From positions 73,499 to 137,498 of the forward strand of contig QNGE01001744.1 of assembly GCA_008508345.1 (NCBI GenBank): a DNA stretch of 64,000 bases, written 5' to 3'. The notes beneath the pieces are model-generated. The model had not been told where the DNA came from. It searched no databases and worked only from the letters and a program-made list of their open reading frames with translations. This DNA comes from Paragonimus westermani. Lineage: Eukaryota > Platyhelminthes > Trematoda > Plagiorchiida > Troglotrematidae. This document shows positions 58,086-64,000 of the stretch, piece by piece. The first letter of the stretch is position 1; every line of letters begins with the position of its first letter. Made by a program: the position numbers and the translations under genes.

Positions 58086-59219
58086 GTGTGTAATGAGTTA
58101 TGGATTTCGGTTTAAAAATGGACTTTATAAAACAAACTGACGTCAAGCACCGTGCAACGTTCTAATTACCACTTGATAATCAATCTAGAGGTGGCTGCTG
58201 GCCACCCAGTTATAGCGAAACTAATTGACAACGTCACTTATTCTACAAGTCATCACAAAAACATTAGTGTCGCATGAAGTCTGTCAAAAATAATCGCATG
58301 TTCATTATTCGCCATAGTAAATTTGATCACTACATTTTCTCATTTGACATGTAAGATTGCGTTCTTTCTCTTAGTCCCATGAACATCCGTTGTGCGAGAT
58401 CTTTCGCGACGATTAGACGTGCGAAACGTTGTCCTGATTAAACAATTTGCGAGATTTTAAACTTTTGTACAGTTTCCAGCAATCGACGGGATGCTGTAGT
58501 GGAGTCTTCGAAACCGTCTGCCGGGTTTTGGAAATTCTTGTTCACTTTCGTCAAAGTCGGTCTATCTCCGCACATTTCCGACATCAATTGTATCCCGTAA
58601 TGGGGAGGTTCCTTGAAAATACGTTTGGACTTACTTTTGGTGTAACCCTGAACCTTCTGGAATATCGACTTGCACATGATGTTGTTAAGTGTAGATAAGT
58701 GTAACGAGCAGTCGAACTCAGGAAGCGCGCAGGAATTAACTTTGAGTTGCCTAACAGGGCCTGCTGCGTTGTTGTTGGCATCGCTTAAGTTCACGTTTGT
58801 GTGAGTCATGTGCATATCTTACTGGGCATTTGGCTCATGTTTTTCTTTACATGATTGCAACCTTCACTTGGGAAGGACAGTGTCTCCCGCTACCTTCACA
58901 TCGCACTATAGTTCGTCAGCAAACACCGCGGGCAGTCAAAGTAAAATCGGCCGAATTGCGTTTTACAATGTGATGTCACATACTTTGGGCCGTATCTTTG
59001 GTACAAGCGAAGTAACGTTTTCCCTACCGCACGTGTCAAGTTTTTGTAAGCTAATACCCTTTTATTTCCCATTACGCCCATTTTTGTGGAAGGTTCCGTG
59101 CTTTCAGCACTATTTAGTTGTTTTTTCGCATATCCCGCAATCATCCTGCGATGATCGCGCATATCCGAGCATGTATTTCACGAATCTTTCGAGAACTATG
59201 TACTGCTACCACTAATACT
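58086..59219 (-). repeat. Repeat X, copy 1, inserted in the LINE D RT
   Basis: About 1.13 kb that separates two RT motifs of LINE D normally only about 20-25 codons apart. The RT frame is followed on both sides, so the interval is an insertion. Much of it (about 58220-59210) is collinear with 54640-55370. Minus-strand frames 59162-58896 and 58815-58438 probably represent one decayed coding region (K-N-L-T-R-A-V-G-K-T-L-L-R-L ... V-Q-G-Y-T-K-S). The family is unknown. No terminal repeats could be defined. Confidence 0.65.
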
Positions 59220-60148
59220 ACTACTACAACCAAAATTTCAACTGGCACGACGAGCAATAACTCTTGCCAAAGACCCGATGCTGGGGGTGGTTTATAGAAC
59301 TTTGCGATGATTAGACTTTAACCATACGACATTTTGTCATCCTTTCCAAAACCCCAGTATAAACTGAGGTATGATTCCTGAGATGATTGCTGACGTCTCT
59401 TCGTAAACCATTTTTATAACGGGGCTTAATTGTAGAATTTTTACAGTGAAGATAGAAAGAACCTGATGATAGAGGAAATGTATGGATAATAAACAAAAGC
59501 AGAGAACGGTTTCTCCCTCCGTGTTCTAAAGCAACGAGATGAATACCCTCAAGATCGGAAGATAAGGAGGTTTGATAACAGCTGACTGAGAGCATGTGAT
59601 CACTGCCTTAAGAGAAACATGGTTTAGGGACCTACTTGTATTTACAGGGAGAGGTGGAGACAATATATTTGAGCCTATGGTGAGGAAGCGACAAAATATA
59701 AATTAAAGACCTCGCAGATTGTGACAGGATTATCCAGGGCAGTTCTATTTTGTAGTGTCATTACTGAGATGACAGGGTGCTCCGCATTTCTTTTATCTGC
59801 TAGAATGCATCAACTTCGAACTGTTCTCCGATCAGTGAAGCGTCTATTTTCCTACACCTAGGTGGAGCATTCCGATTGCATACTTTATAACGTTGAACAT
59901 TTTATGTAATTGCACATCGAGAGAGTGATCGTGTGATTTTGGCGCATCGATTTAAGACTGTTGAACTTACCTCGCTCCTTTGGAGTGAGAGTTCGGTGAT
60001 TAACGCACACAACACGGCGTTTTGACCTTTGCGGGGCTAAGATTTTCATGCAAGACATGAAGTGTTCATTGAATACTTCGGTTGCAGTACTACGGTCAGT
60101 GGTCAGAAAAATGTCTTCCACTCCAAAAATCTCAGTATTTTGGCACAC
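59220..60148 (-). pseudogene. LINE D, linker and N-terminal part of RT
   Basis: The frame 60148-59885 is the linker after the endonuclease (basic: R-S-K-R-R, K-E-R-G-K-F-N-S-L-K, M-C-N-Y-I-K). The frame 59595-59311 then reads S-S-G-S-F-Y-L-H-C-K-N-S-T-I-K-P, D-V-S-N-H, H-T-S-V-Y-T-G-V-L-E-R-M. This matches the RT block (S)GxxPxxWKxSxIxPLxKKG...NYRPIxxTSVxxxxLERM. After a stop at 59311 it goes on N-H-P-Q-H-R-V-F-G-K-S-Y-C-S-S-C-Q-L (usually QHGFxxxRSCxTxQL) to about 59220, where repeat X begins. Confidence 0.86.
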
Positions 60149-60153
60149 AGGTT

Positions 60154-60926
60154 TCAGCCGACCAGTTTATTTTGACAGCAATGCATGATAGTCGACTGTT
60201 TTACAGGTTTTAGGTCAGACACGAAACCGACTACTTTCTGGTCCCTCTCTGGAAATCGTCTTATGACGGCCACAGTAGCAGAGGATAAACCTGTTGTAAA
60301 TATGAGGTATAAAATGTGGTACAGTCTAGTAAGTGCTGAATATGTTGATGCCACCCTTTTATTTAGACATATGCCAGGAACTCAGCTTAATTTACAGGGG
60401 CTGTGAACGAGATCCGGGAGATACTGAGCGTGTTGAAATCTGCTTCAGTTATCTCGTACTGCAGAGACAAGGCTGATACATAGTTCAATCCATTATTGAG
60501 GTTCGTCGTGTCGATTGTCTGTACACGCACCATAAGAGTAATTCACAGGACCCAGTTGACACTGACAACCACATGGAGACGTCAATCATATCAAAGTTTA
60601 GATAAGCAAGCATTGTTGCAGAATATCGCTCCTCATGGTAAATCAAACCCCCCACATCGTACCACACCGCGATTTCTGCGGAACACATGATAACCCGTAA
60701 CCTTTAGTTGTGTGTCTGAAGTCTCCGGGGTACACCGAGCTTGAGTGAATGGAGTGATGTAAGGATTACATGAGATGAAAGATCTAAAAATATGCATCTC
60801 ATTGGTTGATGAGCTTGCGTTAAAAAGCAACATACTTGGTAAAATTTTCTTATTTGACATCAATTTTATACCTTTGAAAATGTTCAAAACGGAAGGTTCT
60901 TTGTGAGTCAAAGACTCCGGTGACAT
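60154..60926 (-). pseudogene. LINE D, AP-endonuclease domain
   Basis: Three overlapping minus-strand frames give the domain in order. 60926-60633: T-P-E-T-S-D-T-Q-L-K-V-T-G-Y-H-V-F-R-R-N-R-G, the loop after the ETWL motif, and G-G near 60650. 60688-60485: V-S-M-W-L-S-V and L-L-W-C-V-Y-R (usually VWLSV ... LGCVYRPP). 60354-60154: Y-L-I-F-T-T (usually LDLVFTN), V-A-V-I-R-R-F-P, E-R-D-Q-K-V-V-G-F, in which the catalytic S-D-H-K reads R-D-Q-K, so the histidine is lost. The GDFN motif was not located. About 250 codons, near full length but inactive. No ORF1 was recognised upstream of 60930. Confidence 0.85.
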
Positions 60927-63900
60927 CGCTCGGTCTTTTGCACTTATAGTGAGCTCATTAAAGACTGAGTGTCGCCTGCATCTGAATCCGTGACAGGAAG
61001 TGTTGGAAAAGTGTCAACGGGGTATAGTGGGATAATTGAACTGTGAGGGTGGAGTTGGTAGGGGGGTTTGAACGGTATGTGTTCTGCTAAAAAACAGAGT
61101 TGAAGGTAAATGGACTTGCCCGAATGCACGTTGTACGCAATAAGAACACGGGTTGTGATTAGGTGAGCTTTCAGGTCCGTATTGAAGGGGGTGTTCAATG
61201 TGAAGTTGACCAATCTGGTGGGGCTCCGGTTCAGTCTTACATTAAAAGCTGCGTCATGTGAGAGGGTCCTTTCATTAAGCAGAGACCTAGGACCGGGAGG
61301 TGGTAAGAAATACATCCTTTCATTTACTGGCTACGGATTTGTGTTTACCTGCTTGTCTATTCTCTTATGATGCCAAGAAGGAAAGTTCAAGCGGCTCGTA
61401 GGGTTGTGATTCAGGAGAGTTTATTATCACTGGTATCTCACTTGTGTTCGGTTTGTGAATGCCTATGGGATTGATACAGAGTTCAAACACCAACGTGTCT
61501 TTGACTAGTGAACTGCCGAGGTCTTACTTTATTTGAGTCAGATTCTGCTTGGATATTTTCAGATCTAAGCGGTCTGCCTCGTGCGATGTGACCGCAGTCA
61601 TTTGCATACCCTCGTTTGCCAGTTGGTACCTTGACAGAGGTGCACCCAACGCTCAGTTCGCTATTGCAATTGCTAGATCAGTCAAGTTAGCGAATTTGTT
61701 CTCCATGTTGGCATTGATGTTGTCGAAAGGATCGTTGGTATGTTCAGGTGTGGTGCTACAAAACAAAACTATGCGATCCTCGGGACCCTGTTTATCATTT
61801 TTGGACACCGTCGTGCCCTGTTTTGATGCGCCACAGTTCACTTGCTCAGAGACGGTGGTCTTGCCCAGTAGGATATTTTGACACTCCCTTTCAAGAAGCG
61901 GTCTGCTCTCTATAATCCATTTTGAGCGGGGTTGGCACTGTGTGAACTGCTTTGGAATCGTTTTTCTCTTGACTCAAAATAAAAGAAGGCATCCTTTTTT
62001 GTCTTCTAAGGAGGACATATGCAGATATATGATGCTGAGTCTATATTAATAACTATCTAAAATCTTTTTAGAGCTTTGTAAGTGCAGCTTATCTGACACA
62101 TTCAATACGACGACATTATTTGTGCAGAACATTTGTTTCGTGATTTCCGTTGGGAGCTTGTTGAGGGACACACTTGCGTTCTGAATATTATCCATCGTGG
62201 AACTTTCCGACACTTCGAGGATGTAATATAGGAAGGCGTGTTTCTCTTTTAGAAAATCCAGTGCAACATCCTTCGCCCTTAATTGGGCGAGCTCAGATTC
62301 CAGCTTAGATATCTCACCGAATAAATTTTCTAATACATTGTCTACAGGAACAGAACAGGGTTTAGTTTGAGAGGTGCAGGGAGGAACCACCACTTTATGT
62401 TCACCCTCTTTAACGGCGGTAAATTTAAAAGAGCCTGTGTAGGTTCTAGACCCAGAATATTTGTATTTCGTACTATCAACACCGACTTTAGTGTATGTTT
62501 AGAGCTCGCTTTGGCACCAGCCTACCTTGTATGACGACTAATTTTTGTCACCGCGGTTGGCAAATCTAAGAGTACTTTCGGATAGGCGTGAACGGAATAT
62601 AAGCACATTATATAGGACAAAAGTGTCACCAATAACAATTATTTAGGAAACTTTAACTTCAAGGTCCACGTAGTAATTAATTACCTCTATCGAAATGTTT
62701 GTCATATACTTGCGAGAGCTGCGAGCAACTGTGGTGTATGGTGAGGCTGTATGTAATTAAGTAATGAAAAATTTCTTTGATGTTGATAATTTTGTGTTAG
62801 TTACTTAGGCATACACCGCCAGCTAGAACTTTCAGCAGTATCGCTGACCAGTTGGTAACACTTTAGTGCGTACGTGCACTAAATTAACGTTTCCTCAGGT
62901 ATACGCATTATTACCAAAGGCGAAGTAAAAATACAGATAATTGCGGAGACCGAAAATATATTACGCGATAATTACAAATGGTATCGATCAGCTCCAGACG
63001 ACACCGATAGGCGAAATGGCTAGGGTGGCTAAGAATACGACCGCCGAGCGCGCTTGGCGTGCATACACCGGCAAGCATGCAAACGAACACACGCGATCTC
63101 ATGCATCAGGCAGACGGCAGGGAATGATCCTTAAGGTCCTATATGCAGTGTGAGCCAAGATTTTGGGAAGGATTTTGCACATCGTACAGCAAGAAGGCGG
63201 GGTTATCTACAGGTCGCTGCAACACTTTCTGTCAGATTGGGTTTCTCAATAGTTTTGGTGGAGAGCTACTTGATACACTTGTTTTATGTACGTATGTTGT
63301 ATTTTTGTCACAACACGCAAGCTATTGCGTGGTTCACTACGAAGTCTTGGAACAGGGTTTAAATTAAAAGCGGCGTCTGGAGACTGGAATACGGTTGGGT
63401 CAATTGGCAGTGCTTAGTCAGCACACAACTACACCCAAGTGTCACGAGAGTGTTATACCCGTGTTGTTATGATAATGGTTGAGGTGTTGGTTCGAGCGGT
63501 AGAGTTGGAAGGCTCACAAGTGCTCACTATGCTTTCTTGGCTTGTAAAGTGATGTATTTTTATGTTTCCTTTACTGGCGTTATTGCGCCGCTCCAAAATT
63601 TGCGCAACGCGTAGTAGGCTGTAGCTTGATTGTATCGGCAGACTGAAAGTATCCGTCATCTCAGGAGTAGTCGTGGTTTGTAAACTACCACATTTATTCG
63701 AATTTTGCGGTGTGGTTTAGTTCTTACGCACTTTCAAATTTGTCGTTGGGAGTTGTTCCTGTAATAATTAGGATTCATAGACAAGAAATACACTCGGATG
63801 CAATTGTGCGACTGTTGTAGTAGCATGTAGTGTGCCGTCATTTTGTTTTGCAACATATACTTCCTGCCGCTTTCTTCCGGGTCCCCGGACACGCGGGTTG

Positions 63901-64000
63901 GCAGCGTCTGTGCAACAGGCTGAAGATGATGACCAACCAGAGCCCAAAGTCGGCGGTCAGTGAGCGTGAGGCCACGTCTGATTGGTGGGCTATTCCAGGA
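60927..64000. other. Unassigned interval
   Basis: Frames up to about 123 codons (61315-60944, minus strand) and 115 codons (62393-62046, minus strand). None recognised. The latter has an alternating charged/hydrophobic stretch (E-N-L-F-G-E-I-S-K-L-E-S-E-L-A-Q-L) that could form a coiled coil, but nothing else supports a gene. At 63064-63110 a short stretch resembles the reverse complement of 29079-29125. Confidence 0.45.

Noticed and set aside
1..64000. CRISPR array, prokaryotic operon, phage or defence system
   Set aside because: No spaced direct repeats, no closely packed co-directional intact genes and no ribosome binding sites. Every confident protein is a eukaryotic retrotransposon part.

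Overview
The window is eukaryotic nuclear DNA that is mostly a graveyard of retrotransposons. No operons, ribosome binding sites, CRISPR arrays, rRNA or confident tRNA genes are visible. The organism is most likely a parasitic flatworm, probably a digenean trematode. That is inference: the mix of Ty3/Gypsy, BEL/Pao, CR1/Jockey-like and RTE-like families, and the wording of their reverse transcriptase and C-terminal motifs, resemble what I know from fluke genomes. No host gene could be identified with confidence.

Layout. 0-7 kb: minus-strand relics in the order CR1-like LINE E (split by a 178-bp hairpin element), RTE-like LINE B with an (ATC)n tail, a Ty3/Gypsy relic (gag, protease, start of RT), and LINE A (ORF1-like, endonuclease, RT C-terminus). 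7-19.7 kb: nothing I can assign. 19.68-26.57 kb: a plus-strand BEL/Pao element split in the middle of its RT by a complete LTR-flanked Ty3/Gypsy element, Gypsy-1 (21343-25713). 29.2-30.4 kb: another Gypsy fragment (RT and RNase H) ending near a (GTG)n tract. 31.8-32.8 kb: a minus-strand reading frame, broken once, that looks like a BEL/Pao gag. 33-45.5 kb: mostly unassigned, with a few weak exon-like frames at 38.5-40.3 kb. 45.5-50.0 kb: a second LTR-flanked Gypsy element, Gypsy-2, on the minus strand. 50.8-52.2 kb: LINE C on the plus strand. 52.7-53.2 kb: a second RTE-like tail, LINE F, on the minus strand. 54.6-55.4 kb: one copy of an unclassified repeat X. 56.8-60.9 kb: minus-strand LINE D, whose RT is split by the second copy of repeat X. 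61-64 kb: nothing assigned.

None of the elements is intact. Gypsy-1 comes closest: its second half (end of RT, RNase H, most of integrase) is one open frame of 536 codons with its RNase H and integrase catalytic residues present. Gypsy-2 has the more similar LTRs but has lost RT and integrase catalytic residues. The main biology here is the nesting order of the elements: Gypsy-1 inside BEL/Pao, repeat X inside LINE D, and the hairpin inside LINE E. All protein assignments rest on reading motifs by eye, and no database search was run.
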